Part shown: positions 1 to 7,212 of the stretch, in pieces
How the letters are laid out: every line of letters begins with the position of its first letter
How positions within the stretch are numbered: the first letter of the stretch is position 1
Assembly: GCF_027568575.1 (NCBI RefSeq)
Contig: NZ_JANUVP010000007.1
DNA: 64,000 bases
DNA from: Caldifermentibacillus hisashii
GTDB taxonomy: Bacteria; Bacillota; Bacilli; Bacillales; Caldibacillaceae
Strand: one strand, 5' to 3'
Made by a program: the position numbers and the translations under genes
Notes under the pieces: model-generated
Told to the model about the DNA's origin: nothing
Databases searched by the model: none
What the model saw: the letters and a program-made list of their open reading frames with translations, nothing else

Positions 1-368
1 TTCTTTGCACCGGCAACACCGATTGCGACCGTTGCGACAGGGACTCCGGCAGGCATTTGGACAATTGATAATAGCGAATCCAATCCATTTAATGCCTTTG
101 ATTGAACAGGTACGCCAATAACGGGAAGTGTCGTTTTGGCGGCAACCATACCGGGTAGATGGGCAGCTCCACCGGCTCCGGCAATAATCACTTTCAAGCC
201 TTCATCTCTTGCCGTTTCTGCAAAAGAGAACATGAGGTCCGGTGTTCTGTGAGCCGAGACCACTTTTTTTATATAAGGAATTTCCAATTGTTCAAGTACA
301 TCACATGTATGTTTCATTGTTTCCCAGTCCGATGTGCTTCCCATAATGACTCCGACAAGTGGCTTCAC
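1..368 (-). CDS. purE: N5-carboxyaminoimidazole ribonucleotide mutase PurE (3' end outside window)
   Basis: PurE moves the carboxylate of N5-CAIR to give 4-carboxy-AIR in purine synthesis in the cytosol. The minus strand reads GVIMGSTSDWETM near the N-terminus, then SAHRTPDLM, IAGAGGAAHLPGM and GVPVQSKALNGLDSLLS, which are the PurE signature blocks in the right order. About 122 codons are present; the C-terminal quarter lies beyond base 1. The start is GTG at 368, chosen because GAGGGG lies about eight bases upstream and the family begins with a short lead before the GVIMGS strand. It is the first gene of the pur operon and sits behind PurR boxes, a promoter, a guanine riboswitch and a terminator. 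The identification is firm from motif content. Confidence 0.95.
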   Translation of the reverse strand, partial: MKPLVGVIMGSTSDWETMKHTCDVLEQLEIPYIKKVVSAHRTPDLMFSFAETARDEGLKVIIAGAGGAAHLPGMVAAKTTLPVIGVPVQSKALNGLDSLLSIVQMPAGVPVATVAIGVAGAK

Positions 369-402
369 AAGTGTTCCCCTCGATTCTTTAAATAGATAAA
401 TA

Positions 403-456
403 GAAAAACCCGGTATTGACAACCTCCCTCACTAAGAGAAAGCAGTCAATACCGGG
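403..456 (-). terminator. Intrinsic terminator, expression platform of the guanine riboswitch
   Basis: On the minus strand CCCGGTATTGAC (456-445) pairs with GTCAATACCGGG (420-409), a perfect 12-bp stem with a 24-base loop, followed by a run of T at 403-408. It lies between the purine aptamer and purE, where a guanine-stabilised fold would favour termination. Confidence 0.85.
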
Positions 457-525
457 TCAGGAAAGAGGACATACGGCAAAAATATGCACAACATGTCCGG
501 GATAATCCGTTTTGAACTACTTTCT

Positions 526-592
526 CTCATAGTCCAATGATTTACGGTCATTGGGTAGAGACTTATGGGCCATATTCCCATCATTATATGAG
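526..592 (-). promoter_or_regulatory. Purine riboswitch aptamer, guanine type
   Basis: The minus strand shows the outer P1 halves CTCATATAATG and GGACTATGAG, the conserved core ATATGG, GTCTCTACC and CCGTAAA, and two hairpins of the three-way junction. The specificity base in the 3' junction is C (GACTATG), which in this family selects guanine or hypoxanthine rather than adenine. It controls purE and presumably the whole pur operon by transcription termination. Confidence 0.93.
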
Positions 593-622
593 AGAAAACA
601 TATTTATTTTGAATTCAAGTAT

Positions 623-652
623 ATCTTAACAATTACAGAAGGACTTTGTCAA
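623..652 (-). promoter_or_regulatory. Sigma-A promoter of the pur operon
   Basis: The minus strand has TTGACA at 652-647 and TAAGAT at 628-623 with an 18-base spacer. It lies just upstream of the guanine aptamer and just downstream of the PurR boxes. Confidence 0.7.
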
Positions 653-659
653 CGGAATT

Positions 660-702
660 ATCGAACATTAAAAATTAATTTGGCATAAATGTTCGGTTTT
701 TG
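660..702 (-). promoter_or_regulatory. PurR operator (pair of inverted PurBoxes)
   Basis: Two inverted CGAAC half-sites are present: CGAACATTA on the plus strand at 662-670 and AAAACCGAACATTTA on the minus strand at 700-686. The arrangement and the consensus (CCGAAC followed by A/T) match the paired PurBox that B. subtilis PurR binds upstream of pur promoters, where PRPP relieves repression. Confidence 0.8.
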
Positions 703-878
703 TGATTAAAAATGATCTTTTCTTTCTGTTTATAAAAAGAAGGAAACGAACCTATGCTGTTTGTGGCACTTTCTTAAGATAAAGGTGAACAAGTTAATTT
801 GTATTCATAGACCAGAAGGAAGTTTTGCCGGCTATTTTGGTGGAACTTTATTATTTTGCAAAAAGGACAACTGATTTT

Positions 879-906
879 TTGACAAATATGATATACTAAT
901 TATAAA
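879..906 (+). promoter_or_regulatory. Promoter of the PPDK regulator-ppdK operon
   Basis: TTGACA at 879-884 is followed after 16 bases by TATAAA at 901-906. The transcript would have a leader of roughly 120 bases before the first gene. The spacer holds a match to the CcpN operator consensus. Confidence 0.6.
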
Positions 907-974
907 ATATAGTATCACATTTATATGATGAATCAAAAAAATGATGGAAAATAATAAAAAACATGTGATATAAT
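887..974 (+). promoter_or_regulatory. Probable CcpN operators
   Basis: TATGATATACT at 887-897 fits the CcpN consensus TRTGHYATAYW at all 11 positions and lies inside the promoter. TGTGATATAAT at 964-974 fits at 10 of 11. In B. subtilis CcpN represses gluconeogenic genes (gapB, pckA), and the gene for the PPDK-regulator homologue YqfL sits next to ccpN. Control of this operon by CcpN is inferred from site and pathway. Confidence 0.6.
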
Positions 975-1036
975 GTGACCTGTAGTTAAATAAAGTTAGC
1001 TTGTTCACTAGACTTTTAATAAAGGGGGAGAAAGTT

Positions 1037-1852
1037 ATTACCCGACAAAAAGTAGTTCATGTTGTATCAGATTCAGTCGGCGAAACAGCGGAGTTAGTCG
1101 TAAAAGCTGTTGCCAGTCAATTTAACGGAGGTCATGTGGAAATTAATCGGCATTCGTTTATTGAATCTACTCAAGACATTGATGAAGCAATAAATTCAGT
1201 TGATGAATTGAATTCACTGATTGCTTACACTCTTGTTATCCCTGAGCTAAAGGAATATTTAGATCGCCGTTCGGCTGAAAAAGGTATTTTTTCTGTTGAC
1301 TTGCTTAGCCCGCTCCTTCATGTATTTGAGGACTTTTTTAAACAGGAAGCAAAACATCAGCCAAAATTAATTAGACGAATGGATGAAGCGTATTTTAAAA
1401 AAATTGAGGCCATCGAGTTTTCGGTCAAATATGATGACGGGAAAGACCCTCGTGGTTTAAAATGGGCTGATTTGGTTTTAATTGGTGTTTCCCGTACATC
1501 GAAAACACCGCTTGCCATGTATCTGGCCCACCACGGATATCGGGTGGCCAATGTTCCGATCGTTCCGGAAGTCGCGCCGCCAAAAGAAATTTTTGAAATT
1601 CCGAGAAGCAAATGTGTCGGTTTAACAATTAGCCCGGAAAAGTTAAATGAAGTCCGTAAAGAACGATTGAAATCCATGGGGTTAAATGCAGAGTCAAACT
1701 ATGCAAGTATGGAACGAATTTTTGAAGAATTGGATTATGCCGACAGGATCATGAAACGGATTGGCTGCCCAATTATTGATGTTTCGAATAAAGCAATTGA
1801 AGAGACAGCCAATTTAATCATACATACTTTGAAAAGAGGAAGGGGACTGTAG
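1037..1852 (+). CDS. Pyruvate, phosphate dikinase regulatory protein (bifunctional kinase/phosphorylase, YqfL type)
   Basis: This DUF299-family enzyme turns PPDK off by ADP-dependent phosphorylation of a threonine beside its catalytic histidine, and turns it on again by Pi-dependent dephosphorylation. The N-terminal signature VVSDSVGETAELVVKA and a P-loop-like GVSRTSKTP near residue 150 are both present, and the length (about 272 aa) fits the family. The reading frame is open from a TTG at 1001, but that codon has no ribosome binding site. A strong AAGGGGG lies at 1022-1028, seven to eight bases before ATT at 1037, and family members start at the matching residue, so I place the start at the rare codon ATT. 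The gene is followed by ppdK with a 1-bp gap, so the enzyme and its regulator are co-expressed. Confidence 0.88.
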   Translation: MTRQKVVHVVSDSVGETAELVVKAVASQFNGGHVEINRHSFIESTQDIDEAINSVDELNSLIAYTLVIPELKEYLDRRSAEKGIFSVDLLSPLLHVFEDFFKQEAKHQPKLIRRMDEAYFKKIEAIEFSVKYDDGKDPRGLKWADLVLIGVSRTSKTPLAMYLAHHGYRVANVPIVPEVAPPKEIFEIPRSKCVGLTISPEKLNEVRKERLKSMGLNAESNYASMERIFEELDYADRIMKRIGCPIIDVSNKAIEETANLIIHTLKRGRGL

Positions 1853-1853
1853 A

Positions 1854-4517
1854 ATGGAGAAATATGTCTACTTGTTCAATGAAGGAAACAGTGATATGCG
1901 CAACATCCTTGGAGGAAAAGGTGCTAACTTGGCTGAAATGACCAATATCGGTTTACCGGTTCCATTCGGTTTTACCATTTCAACACAAGCTTGCAATGAT
2001 TATTATAAAGCGGGTAAAAAAATATCGGATACGGTTGAACAACAGATTTTAGTTGCACTCGAACAACTTGAAGAAAAAACCGGGAAAAAATTAGGAGACG
2101 TGACGAACCCGCTGCTTGTTTCCGTCCGATCCGGTTCCGTCTTCTCCATGCCGGGGATGATGGATACGGTGTTGAATCTCGGCATGAATGATGAAACGGT
2201 TAAAGCGGTGGCAAGACTGACAAATAATGAACGATTTGCGTACGATTCATACCGTCGCTTTATTCAAATGTTTAGTAATGTGGTGTTAGGAATTGACCTT
2301 TTTTATTTTGAACAATTTTTAGAAGAAACAAGGGAGAAAAAAGGGTATAAGGTTGATCCGGAATTAACGGCGGAAGATTGGCAAGAAGTAATTGCCGGCT
2401 ACAAAGCGATTGTGAAAAGGCAGAAAAAGATTGAATTCCCGCAAAATCCGCAAGAACAATTGTTTTTAGCAATCCGTGCCGTATTCGATTCTTGGAACAA
2501 TCAACGAGCCATTGTTTACCGTCGTATTCATAAAATCCCGGACAGTTTGGGAACAGCTGTAAATGTACAAAGCATGGTTTTCGGAAATATGGGAAATGAC
2601 TCCGGTACCGGGGTGGCCTTTACCCGTAATCCATCTACCGGTGAGCATCAACTATACGGTGAATATTTAATGAATGCTCAAGGGGAAGATGTTGTGGCCG
2701 GCATCAGGACGCCTGAAGCGATTCATGTTTTAGAAAAAGAGATGCCGGATGTATATAAAAAACTGTTGGCAACTTGCCAATTATTAGAAAAACATTATCA
2801 AGATATGCAAGATATTGAGTTTACTATAGAACGCGGTGAATTATTTATTTTACAAACAAGAAACGGAAAACGGACGGCACAAGCGGCTGTTCAAATTGGC
2901 GTTGATATGGTTCGGGAAGGGATTATTGATAAGGAAACGGCAATTTTACGGGTTGATCCCGAACAGCTAAATCAGTTACTGCATCGACGAATTGATCAAA
3001 CGGCTAAGCGAGTACCACTGACAAAAGGACTTCCGGCGTCACCGGGTGCAGCAACGGGAGCGGTTGTCTTTGATGCAGATGAGGCGGAACAACTTGGGAA
3101 AGAAGGGAAAAAGGTGATTCTCGTTCGTCCGGAAACAACGCCGGATGATATTCACGGAATTGTCGCAGCCGAGGCTGTTGTCACGAGTCGCGGCGGGATG
3201 ACGAGTCATGCTGCTGTTGTGGCGAGAGGAATGGGGAAAGCTTGTATTTGCGGCTGTGAATCTTTGAAAATAGATTTGAAGAATAAGCTGTTTACGGTTG
3301 GCGATACCGTTGTTAAATACGGAGATATAATTACGATTGACGGTTCGACCGGGGAAATTATGCTTGGCGGAGTAGCAATGATTGAACCGCAATTGTCTGA
3401 AGAATTTAAGTTGTTACTTTCCTGGGCGGATCAAGTTCGAGAAATTGGTGTCCGTGCCAATGCCGATAACCCGGTAGATGCCCGGAAAGCTTTCGAATTC
3501 GGAGCCGGCGGGATAGGGTTATGCCGTACCGAGCATATGTTTATGGACCCGAAACGCATCCCGATAGTGCAAAGTATGATTTTGGCTGAAAACTATGAGG
3601 ATCGTACGGTTTTCCTTGATCAGTTGCTTATCATGCAACAAGGCGATTTTGAAGGAATCTTTGAAGCGATGGAAGGTCATCCGGTTACCATTCGCCTGTT
3701 GGACCCGCCAATGCATGAATTTTTACCGGATAAAGAGGAGTTATTGGTTGAAGTGACCAAATTGCAATTAACTGCACCGGATTCACCGGAGTTAGCCGAG
3801 AAAGAGCGGCTGTTGAAAAAGGTGAATCAATTGTCTGAATTTAATCCGATGCTTGGTCACCGCGGTTGTCGTTTGGGCATTATTTACCCGGAAATATATG
3901 AAATGCAAGTTCGGGCTATTATTAATGCAGCAGTGAAAGTAACGGAAAAAGGAATACCGGTCAAACCGGAAATCATGATTCCACTTGTTGGTCATGTCAA
4001 TGAATTAAAGCGGATGCGCCAACTTGTTGAGGAGACGGCAGAACAAGTGATGAGTGCTACAGGTGTTTATTTTGATTATTTAGTTGGAACGATGATTGAA
4101 GTGCCGCGAGCCGCATTAACTGCCGATCGAATTGCCGAGCAAGCGGATTTCTTCTCTTTTGGGACGAACGATTTGACGCAAACAACATTCGGTTTTAGCC
4201 GCGATGATGCAGAAGGAAAATTTTTACAAACATATATTGAACAAAAAGTACTGCCGGAAAATCCGTTTGCCATATTGGATCGGGAAGGTGTCGGCAAGCT
4301 GATTGAAATGGGGGTCACGCTCGGTCGAAAAACGAAGAGTAACTTGAAAACCGGAATATGTGGCGAACATGGCGGTGAAAAGAGCTCGATTGAATTTTGC
4401 TATTTAGCCGGTCTCGATTATGTCAGTTGCTCACCATACCGCGTTCCGTTAGCTCGTCTTGCCGCGGCACAAGCGACGATTCAACATCGAGGGAGCATTG
4501 TGGAAGCAGTTAGATAA
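1854..4517 (+). CDS. ppdK: Pyruvate, phosphate dikinase
   Basis: PPDK interconverts pyruvate, ATP and Pi with PEP, AMP and PPi. Here it probably serves gluconeogenesis, because it is paired with its regulator under likely CcpN control. The 887 aa match the usual length of about 875-890. The N-terminal ATP-grasp part shows GGKGANLAEM and SVRSGSVFSMPGMMDT. The swivelling phosphohistidine domain has GGMTSHAAVVARG with the catalytic His near 452 and, two residues before it, Thr 450, the expected target of the regulatory protein. The C-terminal PEP/pyruvate barrel has GLCRTEHMF, GTMIEVPRA, FFSFGTNDLTQ and the catalytic Cys in GICGEHGG near 836. GAGGAAGGGG precedes the ATG. A terminator follows. 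Confidence 0.97.
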   Translation: MEKYVYLFNEGNSDMRNILGGKGANLAEMTNIGLPVPFGFTISTQACNDYYKAGKKISDTVEQQILVALEQLEEKTGKKLGDVTNPLLVSVRSGSVFSMPGMMDTVLNLGMNDETVKAVARLTNNERFAYDSYRRFIQMFSNVVLGIDLFYFEQFLEETREKKGYKVDPELTAEDWQEVIAGYKAIVKRQKKIEFPQNPQEQLFLAIRAVFDSWNNQRAIVYRRIHKIPDSLGTAVNVQSMVFGNMGNDSGTGVAFTRNPSTGEHQLYGEYLMNAQGEDVVAGIRTPEAIHVLEKEMPDVYKKLLATCQLLEKHYQDMQDIEFTIERGELFILQTRNGKRTAQAAVQIGVDMVREGIIDKETAILRVDPEQLNQLLHRRIDQTAKRVPLTKGLPASPGAATGAVVFDADEAEQLGKEGKKVILVRPETTPDDIHGIVAAEAVVTSRGGMTSHAAVVARGMGKACICGCESLKIDLKNKLFTVGDTVVKYGDIITIDGSTGEIMLGGVAMIEPQLSEEFKLLLSWADQVREIGVRANADNPVDARKAFEFGAGGIGLCRTEHMFMDPKRIPIVQSMILAENYEDRTVFLDQLLIMQQGDFEGIFEAMEGHPVTIRLLDPPMHEFLPDKEELLVEVTKLQLTAPDSPELAEKERLLKKVNQLSEFNPMLGHRGCRLGIIYPEIYEMQVRAIINAAVKVTEKGIPVKPEIMIPLVGHVNELKRMRQLVEETAEQVMSATGVYFDYLVGTMIEVPRAALTADRIAEQADFFSFGTNDLTQTTFGFSRDDAEGKFLQTYIEQKVLPENPFAILDREGVGKLIEMGVTLGRKTKSNLKTGICGEHGGEKSSIEFCYLAGLDYVSCSPYRVPLARLAAAQATIQHRGSIVEAVR

Positions 4518-4536
4518 TATACGAAGGAATGAAGTT

Positions 4537-4566
4537 GGAAGCCTTGTAGCAGGGGCTTCCTTTTTT
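4537..4566 (+). terminator. Intrinsic terminator of ppdK
   Basis: GGAAGCC (4537-4543) pairs with GGCTTCC (4554-4560) and six T follow. The T run is also the outer edge of the left inverted repeat of the insertion next to it. Confidence 0.85.
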
Positions 4567-5583
4567 AAAAGGCTATGTCACAACATATGGTTTGCAACTA
4601 TCTTGTATGGAACAACCTTGTAAACTATGCCAAGCCAAGGAAAGTGATATAGAGAAAAGGAACATCTTTTTGACTTTCGTGTTGGCCAAATTGAAAACAG
4701 ATAAATGTAGAGATTTATCAAACAGACCAGCAGTTCCACTGGTCGCATAAGAATTATACAAATCATAATTTGTCTTTTTGTTGGATAAATAGAAGATATA
4801 TAGAACAATTTTACGAGCTTTAGTTCTTCCTCACTAATATACCCAACAGCTTACCACGACTATAAATCTTGAATGTTAATATGCGTTGCTTGTAGCAACG
4901 GGCAGTTCCTCATACAATAGTGGTAACGACTGAAAGAAAGGAGGTTATCCCTAATGTTAAGCGAAAACATTAAAGCAATCAGAAAATCAAAAGGACTTTC
5001 GCAAGAAGAACTTGCTATCAAGCTGAATGTGGTGCGACAAACAATCTCTAAATGGGAGCAAGGATTGTCAGTTCCCGATTCTGATATGTTAATCTCCATA
5101 TCGGAAGTGCTTGAAACACCCGTAAGCACTTTGCTTGGGGAAACTGTTATTGAGTCGAAAGTTGATGACTTAAAAGCGATTTCCGAAAAACTGGAGATTA
5201 TAAACTTACAACTTGCACAAAGGAAGACCACGAGAAGAAAAATACTTCATTGGCTACTTATCTCATTGTGTACGGTCATAGTAACAATTTCTGCGGTCTT
5301 AATAGTATTAAATAGTCCTTACTTAGGTTGGAATTATAATGACCCTGAAACCACCGTTATCGGAGTAATTTTTCACGCATTTGAATGGCTGTTTGTCAGA
5401 TTAGCACCGATTATCCTTATAGGGGCAATCGTTGGAATTTTCTTGACACGGAAGAAAGTATAAAACTTCTCTATTTTTGGGTACAGTTCAGACTTCAAAA
5501 TCCCAGATTGTAGGAGAGTTTTAATGCTCTCATACAAAAAAATCTCATTTATCAACTATTTGTTGTGACATAGCCTTTTAAAA
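4563..5583. mobile_element. Inverted-repeat-bounded insertion carrying an HTH gene, no transposase
   Basis: A 25-base sequence at 4561-4585 (core GGCTATGTCACAACA) recurs as an exact inverted copy at 5561-5585. Taking GG...CC as the ends, the element spans 4571-5575 (1005 bp) and is flanked on each side by TTTTAAAA, which could be an 8-bp AT-rich target duplication as made by ISL3-type elements. Because TTTTAAAA is its own reverse complement, it could equally belong to the repeats. The only convincing gene inside is the HTH gene at 4954. The left 370 bp have no convincing gene. It is best read as a non-autonomous transposon or a deleted IS whose transposase region was replaced. Confidence 0.6.
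4954..5463 (+). CDS. XRE-family HTH protein with C-terminal membrane segments
   Basis: The first 60 residues are a Cro/C1-type helix-turn-helix: IRKSKGLSQEELAIKLNVVR, then QTISKWEQG and PDSDMLISISEVL. A short linker (residues 70-90) leads to two hydrophobic stretches at about 94-115 and 130-163, so the DNA-binding part is probably tethered to the membrane. AAAGGAGG lies nine bases before the ATG. Bacillaceae have many such membrane-anchored regulators of unknown signal. No partner gene is adjacent, and the gene is the only cargo of the inverted-repeat element around it. Its target is unknown. Confidence 0.8.
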   Translation: MLSENIKAIRKSKGLSQEELAIKLNVVRQTISKWEQGLSVPDSDMLISISEVLETPVSTLLGETVIESKVDDLKAISEKLEIINLQLAQRKTTRRKILHWLLISLCTVIVTISAVLIVLNSPYLGWNYNDPETTVIGVIFHAFEWLFVRLAPIILIGAIVGIFLTRKKV

Positions 5584-5728
5584 AATAATTGGTATTGAGG
5601 GATTTTGGGAATAGAGGGCACATCAACCATTATCTTAATAATAATAAAAACCTCAGAACATGTAAATTTCTGCACAATTTATTATATAATAACTGGTAGA
5701 GGCGAAAAAAATAATAAGGGTGAACTTC

Positions 5729-6181
5729 ATGCAGAATGGACCAAACTTAGAAGATTACTTAAACCAAGGAATATATGGGAAAAAGGAAATAAACCCCGAG
5801 GAGAAAAAGAAATTTCTTGGTACGTTCCGGGAGCGAATTGTTGTTGCCTTAACTGTAAGCCAAGTGTATAAATCAACCATATACAAAGAAGTTGAACAAG
5901 AAATGAAAAAGAATGCAAAAGCAAAGCTATTACTGAACGGTTCAGTCGACTACGAATATTTAAGTAAGTATGTGAAAATTGCAAATAAGTACAATATTCC
6001 TTTTACCATCGTTGAAAATAAGGAACATGATACCGACATAGGTCTTGTCCTTGCCCACGATTATGCGGTAGATAAAGAGAATATCTTTGTTTCGGATGAG
6101 TCTGAATCTGTAACGATTAAAGACAATTTGGACACAACTGAGAATGGCGTAAAGGGATTTTTCAAAAAATTATTTTCCTAA
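5729..6181 (+). CDS. yueI: YueI family protein
   Basis: The protein (about 150 aa) matches the Bacillus YueI family (DUF1694): LEDYLNQGIYG at the start, FRERIVVALT near residue 35, and the block GLVLAHDYAVDKENIFV near residue 112. The function of the family is not known; it is a small cytosolic protein, perhaps with a ribosomal L7Ae-like fold. I start at ATG 5729 because AAGGGTG lies seven bases upstream; a GTG at 5720 is in frame but overlaps that binding site. A likely -10 (TATAAT) lies about 35 bases upstream of the gene. It stands alone between the inserted element and the 115-bp repeats. Confidence 0.8.
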   Translation: MQNGPNLEDYLNQGIYGKKEINPEEKKKFLGTFRERIVVALTVSQVYKSTIYKEVEQEMKKNAKAKLLLNGSVDYEYLSKYVKIANKYNIPFTIVENKEHDTDIGLVLAHDYAVDKENIFVSDESESVTIKDNLDTTENGVKGFFKKLFS

Positions 6182-6235
6182 CTTGTCATATTGAAGATTC
6201 TTCAAGCACTTATTTGTGCGTAAGGCACAGTAGTT

Positions 6236-6710
6236 TGTCCCATAGACCGTGAATCCGATACATCTATGGGACATTTCAGCTTATTTTTCAACTAATTTTG
6301 TCCCATACAGCTGTTCTATGAGACATTTGCTCCACTTTCTACCGCGTTTTTGTCCCATAGACCGTGAATCTGGGAATTCTATGGGACATTTTAGCTTATT
6401 TTCCCACAAAATTTGTCCCATAGAGCCGTTCTATGAGACACTTCTGTTTCAAATTCCGTCGTTTTTGTCCCATAGACCGTGAATCCGGTACATCTATGGG
6501 ACATTTCAGCTTATTTTTCAACTAATTTTGTCCCATAGAGCTGTTCTATGAGACATTTCTGTTTCAAATTCCGTCGTTTTTGTCCCATAGACCGTGAATC
6601 CGGGAATTCTATGGGACATTTTATTTTACTTTTCAACTAAATTTGTCCCATACAGCTGTTCTATGAGACACTTCTGTTTCAAATTCCGTCGTTTTTGTCT
6701 CATAGACCCT
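6236..6710. repeat. 115-bp tandem repeat, four full units, two dyads per unit
   Basis: TGTCCCATAGA recurs at 6236, 6351, 6466 and 6581, with a changed copy at 6696, so the period is exactly 115 bp. Each unit holds two inverted repeats: TGTCCCATAGA against TCTATGGGACA, about 15 bases apart, and TGTCCCATA against a partner ending CTATGAGACA. The second, weaker dyad is a diverged version of the first. No gene is convincing here. The array ends about 200 bp before gatC. Confidence 0.9.
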
Positions 6711-6909
6711 CATGTAGCGCTAGGCTCACCACAGAGTTTTTTATTGTAGACCGCAATTCCGCCACATATAAAAAGAATTTTTCCCTTCTATTTCGGAAAT
6801 CTTGTAAAACATGGTAAAATAGTAGATAGTTTTGCAAAATGCATTGCGAAATACGATTGCATTTGCTTCTATAGGATCATTTTTTTCTGAAAAATGTGGA
6901 GGTGAAATC

Positions 6910-7200
6910 ATGTCCAGAATTTCAAAAGAACAAGTAAAGCATGTGGCTGATTTAGCCAGATTGTCATTCAGTGAGGAAGAAATCGAAAAGTTCACGACTC
7001 AATTGGACGCCATTATCGGTTTTGCCGAACAGTTGAACGAACTTGACACAACCAATGTAGAACCAACATCCCACGTTCTTGATATTAAAAATGTATTGCG
7101 TGAAGATGTGGCTGTTCCCGGTTTACCAAGGGAAGAAGTTTTAAAAAATGCACCAGACCATAAAGATGGACTTTTCCGTGTACCATCTATTCTTGAGTAA
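6910..7200 (+). CDS. gatC: Asp-tRNA(Asn)/Glu-tRNA(Gln) amidotransferase subunit C
   Basis: GatC is the small subunit that wraps around GatA and ties it to GatB in the complex that amidates misacylated Glu-tRNA(Gln) or Asp-tRNA(Asn). The 96 residues show the family pattern: VKHVADLARLSFSEEE near the start, FTTQLDAIIGFAEQL in the middle, and a C-terminal belt ending in DHKDGLFRVPSILE. I start at ATG 6910 because GGAGGTG lies upstream; the frame is open further upstream to 6832 but without a binding site. It is first of the gatCAB operon, with 12 bases before gatA. Confidence 0.96.
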   Translation: MSRISKEQVKHVADLARLSFSEEEIEKFTTQLDAIIGFAEQLNELDTTNVEPTSHVLDIKNVLREDVAVPGLPREEVLKNAPDHKDGLFRVPSILE

Positions 7201-7212
7201 GGAGGGATATCC

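Noticed and set aside
159..395. 78-aa plus-strand frame
   Set aside because: It is antisense to purE, whose motifs on the minus strand are clear.
4573..4808. Minus-strand frames in the left part of the inverted-repeat element
   Set aside because: Two overlapping frames with no binding site and no recognised similarity; perhaps a remnant of a lost transposase region, but not supportable.
5605..5871. 88-aa plus-strand frame before yueI
   Set aside because: It overlaps yueI in another frame and has no binding site; yueI is a recognised family.
6249..6482. 77-aa frame across the 115-bp repeat
   Set aside because: It is periodic repeat sequence without a ribosome binding site.
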